Part shown: positions 1 through 6,492 of the stretch, piece after piece
Position numbering within the stretch: the stretch's first letter is position 1
Layout of the letters: every line of letters begins with the position of its first letter
Assembly: GCA_013153795.1 (NCBI GenBank)
Contig: JAADDV010000064.1
Coordinates: 1 to 17,584 of the forward strand
Source of the DNA: Aquificota bacterium
GTDB taxonomy: Bacteria; Aquificota; Aquificia; Aquificales; Hydrogenothermaceae
Reading direction: 5' to 3'
DNA length: 17,584 nt
Notes under the pieces: generated by a model
The model's input: the letters and a program-made list of their open reading frames with translations, nothing else
Database searches by the model: none
Told to the model about the DNA's origin: nothing
Position numbers and translations under genes: made by a program

Positions 1-528
1 TCCATTTTCTACTCTTATATCCTTTATAAACCTACCATATAAACTCTTTTCATCAAATTTATAAATAGGTATTTGTTCAAATACATAAGCTACAACGCCA
101 GCTAAAATTTTTTTCGTTTCGCTAGATAAAAAAGAAGGAAGTTTTTTATTTAAAATTTGAAAATCTTTTATTTCAGGGTCTTTTAAATAAATAGCTTTTT
201 TTTCAGGGTCATATTTTATTCCTCCAGCTACTAAAATACTACCTGTTGCAGCTGGAAGTAAAGGAAGTTTATATTCAAAGCCAATACCGATATTTATTTT
301 TTCATTTTCATCTATTGAAGCAACATTTGGGTCTTTTAAAGTTAGTCTACCAACTTTTAATTCCTGAGTTATAGGAAATTGCTTTTTTAAAAAAGCATTT
401 ATAGTTTGAGGAGATAAAGCAATTTCAAATCCTGGAGACTTTCCTCCTTGGACACAGGAAAAAATAAATAAAAAGGAAACAAAGAAAATGAAAAAGATAA
501 AAAATCTTTTAAGAAGTTTTCTTTTCAA
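1..528 (-). CDS. YceB/DUF1439-like lipoprotein (3' end missing)
   Basis: Probable lipid-anchored periplasmic protein; 176 codons are visible and the 3' end lies beyond the window edge. The start is TTG at 528-526, chosen because GGAGG (539-535) sits 6 nt upstream and no ATG is available nearby. Residues 2-8 are Lys/Arg-rich, 9-24 are Phe-rich and hydrophobic, and Ile-Phe-Ser-Cys places the lipidated Cys at residue 25. The mature part (a short 'ALSPQTINAFLKKQFPI' helix, then beta-rich sequence, then a 'YDPEKKAIYLKDPEI' segment, then a helix with PSFL and a VFEQIPIYKF stretch) resembles the E. coli YceB (DUF1439) layout, a family of unknown biochemical role. The gene overlaps the end of queF by 20 nt, so it is probably coupled to it. 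Family assignment is by eye and moderate; lipoprotein status is stronger. Confidence 0.7.
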   Translation of the reverse strand, partial: MKRKLLKRFFIFFIFFVSFLFIFSCVQGGKSPGFEIALSPQTINAFLKKQFPITQELKVGRLTLKDPNVASIDENEKINIGIGFEYKLPLLPAATGSILVAGGIKYDPEKKAIYLKDPEIKDFQILNKKLPSFLSSETKKILAGVVAYVFEQIPIYKFDEKSLYGRFIKDIRVENG

Positions 529-913
529 TGTTATCCTCCGAAGAAATAGTTATTATTGTCTTCACGTTTCCCCTTGGATTCCAATCCCCTACTACCTCTA
601 AAAATCTAGGCTTAAGAAGAGAATATAGGTCTTCATATATTTTATTTGTTGCCTCCTCATGAGAAATATATTGGTTTCTATACTTGTTAAGATATAGCTT
701 TAAAGATTTAAGTTCAACAATATATTTATCAGGAATATATGTAATTTTTATTGTTGCATAATCTGGGTATCCTGAGCGAGGACAAAGACAAGAAAATTCA
801 GGAAATGTTATATTTATACGGTAATTTTTTTCAGGATTTGGATTAGGCCAGGGCTCAAGCTTAGCTTCTAATATTTCTTTTTCCCCATATTTTAATTCTT
901 TTTTTTCTTCCAT
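509..913 (-). CDS. queF: NADPH-dependent 7-cyano-7-deazaguanine (preQ0) reductase
   Basis: Cytoplasmic T-fold enzyme reducing the nitrile of preQ0 to the amine of preQ1 in queuosine tRNA modification. At 134 aa it fits the short, single-domain (YkvM-type) QueF subfamily. Visible signatures: FPEFSCLCPRSGYPDYA with the expected catalytic Cys44 and proton-donor Asp51, the QueF motif ELKSLKLYLNKYRNQ (67-81) that binds NADPH, and His85-Glu86 for substrate contact. An extra Cys42 lies two residues before the catalytic one. The ATG shares one base with the ispA stop (TAATG), with GGGAGG four bases upstream of the ATG. The 3' end overlaps the following lipoprotein gene. No other queuosine genes (queC, queD, queE, tgt) are in view. 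The assignment is secure. Confidence 0.96.
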   Translation of the reverse strand: MEEKKELKYGEKEILEAKLEPWPNPNPEKNYRINITFPEFSCLCPRSGYPDYATIKITYIPDKYIVELKSLKLYLNKYRNQYISHEEATNKIYEDLYSLLKPRFLEVVGDWNPRGNVKTIITISSEDNIEKKTS

Positions 914-1785
914 TATACCTCCCTGCTGATTATAAAATCTGCTATCTCATTTAAAATTTGAGGATTTTTTAAAATTTCAATTTCTTTTTTAGCTTTTTGT
1001 ATATACTCTTTTGCCATTTTTCTTGATTTTTCAAGACCAAAAACAGAAGGATACGTTAGTTTATTTTTTTCTTTATCTTTTTTTGTTTTTTTTCCTAACT
1101 TTTTTTCATCACCTATTTCGTCAAGAATATCATCTTGAATTTGAAAAGCCAAGCCTATATAAAGGCCATATTTAGATAAAGCTTCTTCTTCTTCCTTTGA
1201 TGCATCTGCTAAAACTGCTCCTATCTGACAACAAGATTGAATAAACTTTGCTGTTTTATGAGTATGGATAAACTCTATATCATCAAAAGCCTTTTCTTTT
1301 TCATGAAGTATGTCTGCTGCCTGTCCTCCAACCATACCATATATACCTGTCCCATGAGCTAAAAGATTTATTGTTTTTAGAAGTTTTTCTGGAGAAATAG
1401 ACTTATTGGAAGAAATTAATTCAAAAGCATAAGATTGAAGACCATCTCCTGCTAAAATAGCTATTGCTTCTCCAAAAACTTTATGACATGTAGGTTTTCC
1501 CCTTCTTAGGTCATCATCATCCATTGCTGGAAGGTCATCATGAATAAGAGAATATGTATGAATAAATTCTGTCGCAACAGCTATATCTATAATGTCTGAT
1601 ATATTTTCCTTCCCAACAGCTTTTGCACTTTCAAGAACAAGAATCGGTCTAAGTCTTTTTCCTCCAGCTTTTAAGCTATAAGCCATTGCGTCAAAAAGTT
1701 TTTCTGGAATTCCTTTAGGAATATATTTTTCTATAGCATGATTAATAAAAACAGCCTGTCTTGCTAAAAAATCCCTTATATTCAT
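913..1785 (-). CDS. ispA: (2E,6E)-farnesyl diphosphate synthase (short-chain polyprenyl synthetase)
   Basis: Condenses isopentenyl diphosphate with DMAPP/GPP to make C15 farnesyl diphosphate for quinones and undecaprenyl carriers. The 290 aa match the usual ~295-300 aa. GGKRLRP (41-47), the first aspartate-rich motif D83-D-LPAM-D89 followed by DDDLRRG, and the second motif D218-D-IL-D222 are all present with intact Asp residues. The first motif has the four-residue spacer of bacterial FPP synthases and Tyr78 lies five residues before it, features linked to C15 product length; a C20 product cannot be excluded from sequence. The start ATG overlaps the yraN stop by four bases (ATGA) and the stop overlaps queF by one base. 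A Lys-rich loop (231-242) follows the second motif. Confidence 0.95.
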   Translation of the reverse strand: MNIRDFLARQAVFINHAIEKYIPKGIPEKLFDAMAYSLKAGGKRLRPILVLESAKAVGKENISDIIDIAVATEFIHTYSLIHDDLPAMDDDDLRRGKPTCHKVFGEAIAILAGDGLQSYAFELISSNKSISPEKLLKTINLLAHGTGIYGMVGGQAADILHEKEKAFDDIEFIHTHKTAKFIQSCCQIGAVLADASKEEEEALSKYGLYIGLAFQIQDDILDEIGDEKKLGKKTKKDKEKNKLTYPSVFGLEKSRKMAKEYIQKAKKEIEILKNPQILNEIADFIISREV

Positions 1786-2135
1786 AAATTATCCATATTA
1801 AAAGCATTTTTTATATGGGAAATATTATTATTTAGAATTGAGATAATATCAAATCTTATCTCTGTGTAATCAGGTTTTTTTTCGTATAAATAAACTTCAG
1901 TAGTTTTAAAAATTTTCTCTATTTTCTTTTTGGTGATACTTTCTTCTGGTAATCCAAATATTTTGTTAGATTTACTTCTAACTTCGATAATTACAAGAGT
2001 ATCTCCATCTTTAGCAATAATATCTAACTCACCATATCTTGTATAAAAATTTCTATCTAAAATTTCATAACCACTATCTTTTAAGTAAGAGACAGCTTTT
2101 TCTTCAGCTGCCTCTCCTTTCTTTTTCTTCTTCAT
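1782..2135 (-). CDS. yraN: UPF0102 / YraN family endonuclease-like protein
   Basis: Small 117-aa protein of the widespread UPF0102 family, whose fold is related to PD-(D/E)XK nucleases; cellular function is unsettled. After a basic start (MKKKKK) the typical GEAAEEKAVSYL helix (7-18) is followed by the core: Glu36 and Asp38 in GELDIIAKDGDTLV and the E51-V-R53 pair, where Arg replaces the Lys of the classical ExK motif, as is common in this family. This points to a metal-binding nuclease-like site, with activity inferred only. The start shares a base with the nhaD stop (TAATG) and the stop is inside the ispA start (ATGA), so expression is probably coupled to both. Confidence in family is high, in function low. 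Confidence 0.9.
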   Translation of the reverse strand: MKKKKKGEAAEEKAVSYLKDSGYEILDRNFYTRYGELDIIAKDGDTLVIIEVRSKSNKIFGLPEESITKKKIEKIFKTTEVYLYEKKPDYTEIRFDIISILNNNISHIKNAFNMDNL

Positions 2136-3475
2136 TAAAGTCCAAAAATAAGATACTTAAGATAAAGTAAACCTAAAGCTACTATAACTGTAACGATAGT
2201 AACGGGTGTTCCTTGTTTTACGAAATCAAAGAACTTAATAGGATAACCCTCTCTTTCAGCAAGTCCTGCTGCAACAACATTTGCTGAAGCACCTATTATT
2301 GTAAGATTTCCTCCAAGACATGCTCCAAGTGCAAGAGCCCACCATAAAGGCTCAACATTAAAAGAAGCAGTTTTAGCTAAATCTATAAGAACATAAGACA
2401 TAGCCATAGTAAATGGAATATTATCAACAATTCCAGAGATTATAGCAGATAAACTTCCAAGAATTAAAATACCAGACATAGGGTCTGTTAGAATTCCAGC
2501 TACAAAATGGGCAACATCCTCAAAAACTCCTGAATGCTCAAGACCACCAATAACAATGAACAACCCTAAGAAAAACATAAGAGTTGTCCATTCAACTCTT
2601 TCAAAAATTTTCTCTGGGTCTTCCTTAGACCATAATAAAAGCACTGAAGCCATAAATAAAGCTATTGTCCCTGCTTCAAGGTGAAGAATATGATGTAAAA
2701 AGAATAATATAATAGTAATTCCAAAAACAATTAATCCTTTTCTCATAAGAACAATATCAAACTCTATTCTTTGCTCTTCTACTATTCTTTCTATTTCTTT
2801 TGGGTCTTTTACTTGAGGTTCAAGAAGGCCTTGCATTTTCATCATTCCAATAAAAACAATAGTTCCAATTATATGAGTTATTAAAACAATAGGAGCTAAA
2901 TTTACTATAAAATCCATAAATGTAAAGCCACCAAGAGAACCAATTATAATATTTGGAGGGTCTCCAATAAGAGTTGCTGTTCCTCCTATATTAGAAGCTA
3001 AAACAGTAGCTATAACATAAGGAACAGGTTTTAATTTTAATTTTGCTGTTATAGATATAAGAATTGGAACCATAAATAAAACAGTTGTAACATTATCTAA
3101 AAAAGCTGAGAGAACAGCTGTTAGCATTGTAAAGGTAAGAATAATTTTAAAAGGATTTCCTTTTGTTATTTTTAAAGCAAGAGCCGATAAAATAGAGAAA
3201 AAGCCACTTTCAATAAGTATAGAAACAATAATCATCATTCCAATAAGAAGGAATATAGTATTGTGGTCTATAGATTCCCAAGCTTGCTTAGGAGTTATAA
3301 CACCAATAAAAATTGCTAAAAACCCCCCTAAAAGTGCAGCAGGAACTCGATGAAAAACTTTTTCCAGAACAATCATAGCGTATGTTCCAATAAATAAAAC
3401 AATAGAAAGCCAATAAATGAACTCATGGCTGTTTAATCCTAAAAGTCCTAAAATACTGTGTGTATTATGTTCCAC
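2135..3475 (-). CDS. nhaD: NhaD/ArsB-type ion transporter (probable Na+/H+ antiporter)
   Basis: Inner-membrane transporter of the ion transporter superfamily, 446 aa with about 11-12 hydrophobic segments. The two inverted halves each carry the family hairpin signatures: D127-N128-VTT and SNIGGTATLIGDPPN (161-175) in the first, D351-N352-IPFT and GGNLTIIGASANV (388-400) in the second. The GDPPN motif and length suit NhaD-type Na+/H+ antiporters; arsenite permeases (ArsB) and other SLC13-like carriers share the fold, and no arsR/arsC gene lies nearby, which favours the antiporter reading. The start is GTG at 3475-3473 with GGGGAG upstream. A charged cytoplasmic loop (219-240) divides the halves. 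The upstream gene, 13 nt away, encodes a Usp-like protein likely to act with it. Substrate is inferred. Confidence 0.85.
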   Translation of the reverse strand: MEHNTHSILGLLGLNSHEFIYWLSIVLFIGTYAMIVLEKVFHRVPAALLGGFLAIFIGVITPKQAWESIDHNTIFLLIGMMIIVSILIESGFFSILSALALKITKGNPFKIILTFTMLTAVLSAFLDNVTTVLFMVPILISITAKLKLKPVPYVIATVLASNIGGTATLIGDPPNIIIGSLGGFTFMDFIVNLAPIVLITHIIGTIVFIGMMKMQGLLEPQVKDPKEIERIVEEQRIEFDIVLMRKGLIVFGITIILFFLHHILHLEAGTIALFMASVLLLWSKEDPEKIFERVEWTTLMFFLGLFIVIGGLEHSGVFEDVAHFVAGILTDPMSGILILGSLSAIISGIVDNIPFTMAMSYVLIDLAKTASFNVEPLWWALALGACLGGNLTIIGASANVVAAGLAEREGYPIKFFDFVKQGTPVTIVTVIVALGLLYLKYLIFGL

Positions 3476-3488
3476 GGCACTCTCCCCT

Positions 3489-4259
3489 CTAATCTAAAAA
3501 TATTCCTATTGAATTTTCTGTATTTTCTATATAAGATTCTTTATTTTCTATGCTATGATTAATAATTAAAATGTCATATCCATGAGTTCTTGAGTAATAA
3601 GGAACTTCTTTTTTAGGGTCTCCTTTTATAACTAATAAAGGCAAATCTTCTCCTCCAAGAGCTCTTTTTAATAAATTTTTTACTTCAAGGATATGTTCTT
3701 TAAACATTTCAGCCACAAGCTGCTTAGCTTCTTCATCAGCATGGGTTTTCATAAGCATATGCTCATAAAAGGACTCATAAAAAGAATAAATAAATGAAAA
3801 CTCCTTGGCTACTTTAGAAGTAAAACTGTAAGCAATTTGAATATATTTTTCAGTTGCTGTTTCATAATCTATATTAATAAGAATTTTTTCGGCTTTTTCT
3901 GCTTCTTCCCATAAAAGTAAAATATTAAAATTATTCAAACCTTTTATAAACTTTTCAGCATCAGTATGTTTAAAAATGTGAAGTAAAGGATTTATTTTTT
4001 CTTGAGAAAGCATAACAAGAGTAGGCTTGAAATCTTCTAAAAAAGTTTTTGCTTCACCAAAAGAAGAAAAACTATTTATTTTATTATTAGGACAAACTTT
4101 AGAAACTTCTTTTCTTATTTTTTCTTCTTCTTCTTTGTCAAAAGAAACTAAGACAATATAAAGTCCATTACCAAGCTTTTGGGCTATATCTTTAGCTAAA
4201 GAAAAATTTTTCCAGTTAAATTTTTCTATTTGAACAAAGACATTTTTTTTAAATTCCAT
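3489..4259 (-). CDS. Universal stress protein (UspA)-like protein, degenerate tandem domains
   Basis: Soluble 256-aa protein with no signal peptide or membrane segment. It reads as two alpha/beta halves. The second, starting near KILINIDYETATEKYIQIAYSF, has the Usp order: strand, helix, strand (FSFIYSFYES), long charged helix, strand (LPLLVIKGDP), helix, strand (YDILIINHS). The ATP-binding G-x2-G-x9-G-S/T motif of Usp proteins is not visible in either half, so nucleotide binding is doubtful. I place the start at the ATG at 4259: GGGGAG ends four bases upstream. An in-frame ATG at 4271 would add MGRD but has no Shine-Dalgarno sequence. The gene is followed after 13 nt by the NhaD-type transporter, which suggests a regulatory or sensing role for that carrier (inference). 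Family assignment is by fold pattern only. Confidence 0.6.
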   Translation of the reverse strand: MEFKKNVFVQIEKFNWKNFSLAKDIAQKLGNGLYIVLVSFDKEEEEKIRKEVSKVCPNNKINSFSSFGEAKTFLEDFKPTLVMLSQEKINPLLHIFKHTDAEKFIKGLNNFNILLLWEEAEKAEKILINIDYETATEKYIQIAYSFTSKVAKEFSFIYSFYESFYEHMLMKTHADEEAKQLVAEMFKEHILEVKNLLKRALGGEDLPLLVIKGDPKKEVPYYSRTHGYDILIINHSIENKESYIENTENSIGIFLD

Positions 4260-4363
4260 ATCTCTCCCCATTATATTATTCTTATTTTGTTATATTGATG
4301 TTTTTTATCGAAAAAAATTTTGTAAATATTTAGAAAAACTTTTACTTTCATTTTTATTCTCCT

Positions 4364-4387
4364 TAAGGCTGGTTTAAACCAGCCTTA
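4364..4387 (-). terminator. Perfect 24-nt palindrome after htpX; probable hairpin terminator or attenuator
   Basis: TAAGGCTGG TTTAAA CCAGCCTTA is self-complementary across all 24 bases and begins four bases after the htpX stop codon. As RNA it would give a 9-bp stem with a six-base loop. On the minus strand it is followed by AGGAGAATAAAA rather than a U-run, so it is not a textbook intrinsic terminator; it may cause partial termination, stabilise the htpX 3' end, or bind a protein. It separates htpX from the downstream Usp-like/nhaD operon. Confidence 0.5.
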
Positions 4388-4391
4388 GATT

Positions 4392-5261
4392 TTAAAGTTG
4401 ACCCATTTCTTTAGCTAATTCATAAAGTCTTCTAATTCTTTCTCTTGTTGGTGGATGTGTTGAGAATAAAGAAGCAATAAAATCTCCTCTTAAAGGATTT
4501 ACAATCATCATATGAGCTGTTCCCGGATTTATTTCTTTTCTCGCAATAGGAGCTAGTTGTTCAGCTGCAGCTTCTAACTTTTCTAAAGCTTTTGCTAAAG
4601 CTAAAGGACATCTACAAATTCTTGCTCCTGTTGCATCAGCAACATATTCTCTTGTTCTTGAGATAGCCATTTGAATAAGAGTGGCAGCTATCGGAGCAAG
4701 TAAAAATAAAAGTAATGAACCTATTAAATTTCCAGCTCCACCTTCCTCTTCATCATTTCCTCCAAAGAGATTAGACCAAAAAGCCATTTCAGCTATCATA
4801 GAAATAGCACCACCTATTGTTGCAGCAATAGAAGAAATCAAAATATCTCTATTCTTTATATGAGCTACCTCGTGGGCTAAAACTCCCCTTAATTCTTCAG
4901 GAGATAAAATATTTAAAATCCCTGAAGTTACAGCTACAGCTGCATGTTTTGGATTTCTTCCTGTAGCAAATGCGTTTGGAACATCAATAGGAGCTAAATA
5001 AACTTTAGGTTTAGGGATTTCAGCACTTCTAGCTAATTCTTCTATCATATTATGAAGCCAAGGAGCCTCTTCATAAGGTATTTCCTTAGCTCCATACATA
5101 GATAAAGCTACTTTGTCTGAAAACCAGTAAGCAAAAAAGTTCATTACCATAGCCATAAAAAAGGCTATAATCATACCGGTCTGTCCACCTAAAATCTTTC
5201 CAACCATAAGAAACAGCCCTGTAAGAGCCCCCAATAAAAGGACTGTTTTAATACTTTGCAT
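4392..5261 (-). CDS. htpX: Membrane zinc metalloprotease HtpX (M48B)
   Basis: Inner-membrane protease that helps degrade misfolded membrane proteins. The start is the ATG at 5261 (289 aa), because AAAGGAGGG lies just upstream; an in-frame GTG ten codons earlier would bury that site. Two N-terminal membrane helices (about 5-22 and 28-46), the NAFATGRNP signature (96-104), the zinc motif H130-E131-VA-H134, two more hydrophobic segments (about 143-165 and 180-200) and the third ligand candidate Glu205 in SRTREYVAD are all intact. The loop between the last two helices is acidic and Gly-rich (168-177). Length matches the family (280-300). It is the first gene of the leftward set, divergent from glyQ, with an inverted repeat in its upstream region. 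Confidence 0.95.
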   Translation of the reverse strand: MQSIKTVLLLGALTGLFLMVGKILGGQTGMIIAFFMAMVMNFFAYWFSDKVALSMYGAKEIPYEEAPWLHNMIEELARSAEIPKPKVYLAPIDVPNAFATGRNPKHAAVAVTSGILNILSPEELRGVLAHEVAHIKNRDILISSIAATIGGAISMIAEMAFWSNLFGGNDEEEGGAGNLIGSLLLFLLAPIAATLIQMAISRTREYVADATGARICRCPLALAKALEKLEAAAEQLAPIARKEINPGTAHMMIVNPLRGDFIASLFSTHPPTRERIRRLYELAKEMGQL

Positions 5262-5284
5262 ATATACCCTCCTTTTTATAGAGT

Positions 5285-5320
5285 TTTTCACATTACAGTA
5301 TATATTTTTTCATGTGAAAA
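5285..5320. repeat. 9-nt inverted repeat upstream of htpX, candidate operator
   Basis: TTTTCACAT (5285-5293) and ATGTGAAAA (5312-5320) are exact reverse complements separated by 18 bases. The distal arm is also part of a compact palindrome TTTTCA-TG-TGAAAA (5307-5320). Between the arms, on the minus strand, lies TATACT (5302-5297), the best -10 candidate for htpX, although no convincing -35 box is spaced correctly. The repeat is not the CIRCE element. Placement over a likely promoter suggests a repressor site; this is inference. Confidence 0.35.
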
Positions 5321-5426
5321 GGCAGTGAATGATATCAGGTTTTAATTTAGTGAAACTAAAAAACCAGAAAAAAATGCCAAAATTATAATGTTATGAAATT
5401 TTAAACTTAACAAGAGTTTTATAATA

Positions 5427-5456
5427 TTGTTATTTCTTTTTTAGATAAGATAAAAT
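5427..5456 (+). promoter_or_regulatory. Candidate sigma-70 promoter for glyQ-glyS-ppsA
   Basis: TTGTTA (5427-5432), an 18-base spacer and TAAAAT (5451-5456) lie about 70 bases upstream of the glyQ ATG. The match to TTGACA/TATAAT is 4/6 and 5/6. The region is very AT-rich, and two exact TATAAT hexamers (5384-5389 and 5420-5425) lack a suitable -35, so the choice is tentative. Confidence 0.3.
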
Positions 5457-5525
5457 AAAATTATTGAAAATCAAAAATTAAAAGAAGAAAAAAAGAAAAT
5501 AAAAATACGTGTTAAAGAGGCTTAA

Positions 5526-6425
5526 ATGGAAAAAGTATTAACATTCCAAGATATAATACAAACTCTTCAAAAATTCTGGACAGAAAAAGGATGTATACTA
5601 TGGCAGCCTTATGATATAGAAGTTGGGGCAGGGACTATGAACCCTGCTACATTTTTAAGGACTTTAGGTCCTGAAGACTGGAATGTTTGTTATGTTGAGC
5701 CATCAAGAAGACCAAAAGACGGAAGATACGGAGAAAATCCAAATAGACTTCAGCACTATTATCAGTTTCAAGTTATCTTAAAACCAGCTCCTGAAAATCC
5801 TCAAGAGCTTTATCTTGAAAGTTTAGAAGCTCTTGGAATAGATCTTACAAAACATGATATTCGTTTTGTGGAAGATGACTGGGAAAGTCCGACCCTTGGA
5901 GCTTGGGGCCTTGGCTGGGAAGTATGGCTTGATGGTATGGAGATAACCCAGTTTACATATTTCCAGCAGGTTGGAAGTTTAGACCTTCCAGCTGTTAGTG
6001 TAGAGATAACGTATGGTTTAGAAAGGATAGCCACATATCTTCAAGGGGTTGATAGTGTTTATGATATAGTTTGGGCAGAGGGTTTAACATATGGAGATAT
6101 ATACAAAGAAGCTGAAAGACAGTGGTCTATATACAATTTTGAAGTAGCTGATGTTGATATGCTTTTAAAAACATTTGATATGTATGAAAAGGAAGGTTTT
6201 CGTTTAATAGAGCTAAATCTTCCTATTCCTGCTTATGATTATGCATTAAAATGCTCTCATATATTTAATCTTTTAGATGCAAGGGGGGCTTTATCTGTTA
6301 ATGAAAGGGCAAGATTTATAGCAAGAGTTAGAAATCTTGCAAGGGAGTGTGCAAAGGCTTTTGTAAAACATAGAGAAGAATTAGGATTCCCTTTAAAAAA
6401 GAAGAAAAAAGAAAAAGTTTCATAA
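5526..6425 (+). CDS. glyQ: Glycyl-tRNA synthetase alpha subunit
   Basis: Catalytic alpha chain of the bacterial alpha2-beta2 GlyRS, which activates glycine with ATP and charges tRNA-Gly in the cytoplasm. The class II core is clear: FQDIIQTLQKFW (7-18), GCILWQPYDIEVGAGTMNPA (22-41), the motif 2 region EPSRRPKDGRYGENPNR (58-74) and the ITYGLERIATYLQG motif 3 segment. The 299 aa match the usual 290-305. ATG at 5526 follows TTAAAGAGG. The C-terminus is a Lys-rich tail (FPLKKKKKEKVS) encoded by a purine run that includes the slippery heptamer A-AAA-AAG in register; the -1 frame then continues to glyS. The zero-frame end looks natural for the family, so the 299-aa form is taken as the main product. 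Confidence 0.97.
   Translation: MEKVLTFQDIIQTLQKFWTEKGCILWQPYDIEVGAGTMNPATFLRTLGPEDWNVCYVEPSRRPKDGRYGENPNRLQHYYQFQVILKPAPENPQELYLESLEALGIDLTKHDIRFVEDDWESPTLGAWGLGWEVWLDGMEITQFTYFQQVGSLDLPAVSVEITYGLERIATYLQGVDSVYDIVWAEGLTYGDIYKEAERQWSIYNFEVADVDMLLKTFDMYEKEGFRLIELNLPIPAYDYALKCSHIFNLLDARGALSVNERARFIARVRNLARECAKAFVKHREELGFPLKKKKKEKVS
6395..6401 (+). other. A-AAA-AAG slippery heptamer in zero-frame register (possible -1 frameshift site)
   Basis: In the glyQ frame the codons are TTA AAA AAG, which places A-AAA-AAG exactly in the X-XXY-YYZ register used for -1 slippage in E. coli dnaX. After slippage the -1 frame is open for 31 codons (6401-6493) and stops with TGA at 6494-6496, overlapping the glyS ATG as ATGA. 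A weak AGGA (6383-6386) lies 8 bases upstream. No strong downstream hairpin is visible. Such heptamers arise by chance in A-rich genes, so function is unproven. Confidence 0.3.
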
Positions 6426-6492
6426 AAGATGCTAAAAAACCAATAATCAATATGGAAGAAGTATGTTTAAACAAACTAAAAGAGGCAGGTAA

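Noticed and set aside
2135..3475. Arsenite efflux pump (ArsB) as the name for the transporter
   Set aside because: Same superfamily, but no ars genes nearby and the GDPPN-type signature and Usp-like partner fit NhaD better; substrate still unproven.
4270..4275. TATAAT on the minus strand just before the Usp-like gene
   Set aside because: A start of transcription from it would leave almost no leader and cut off the GGGGAG ribosome binding site; no -35 box at the right distance.
4681..4863. Plus-strand open frame antisense to htpX
   Set aside because: It lies wholly opposite conserved htpX codons, has no ribosome binding site of note and its product has no recognisable features.
5329..5388. 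19-codon ORF with an AAAAGG upstream in the htpX-glyQ spacer
   Set aside because: Short, AT-driven composition, no coupling to glyQ and no glycine-codon run that would suggest an attenuation leader.
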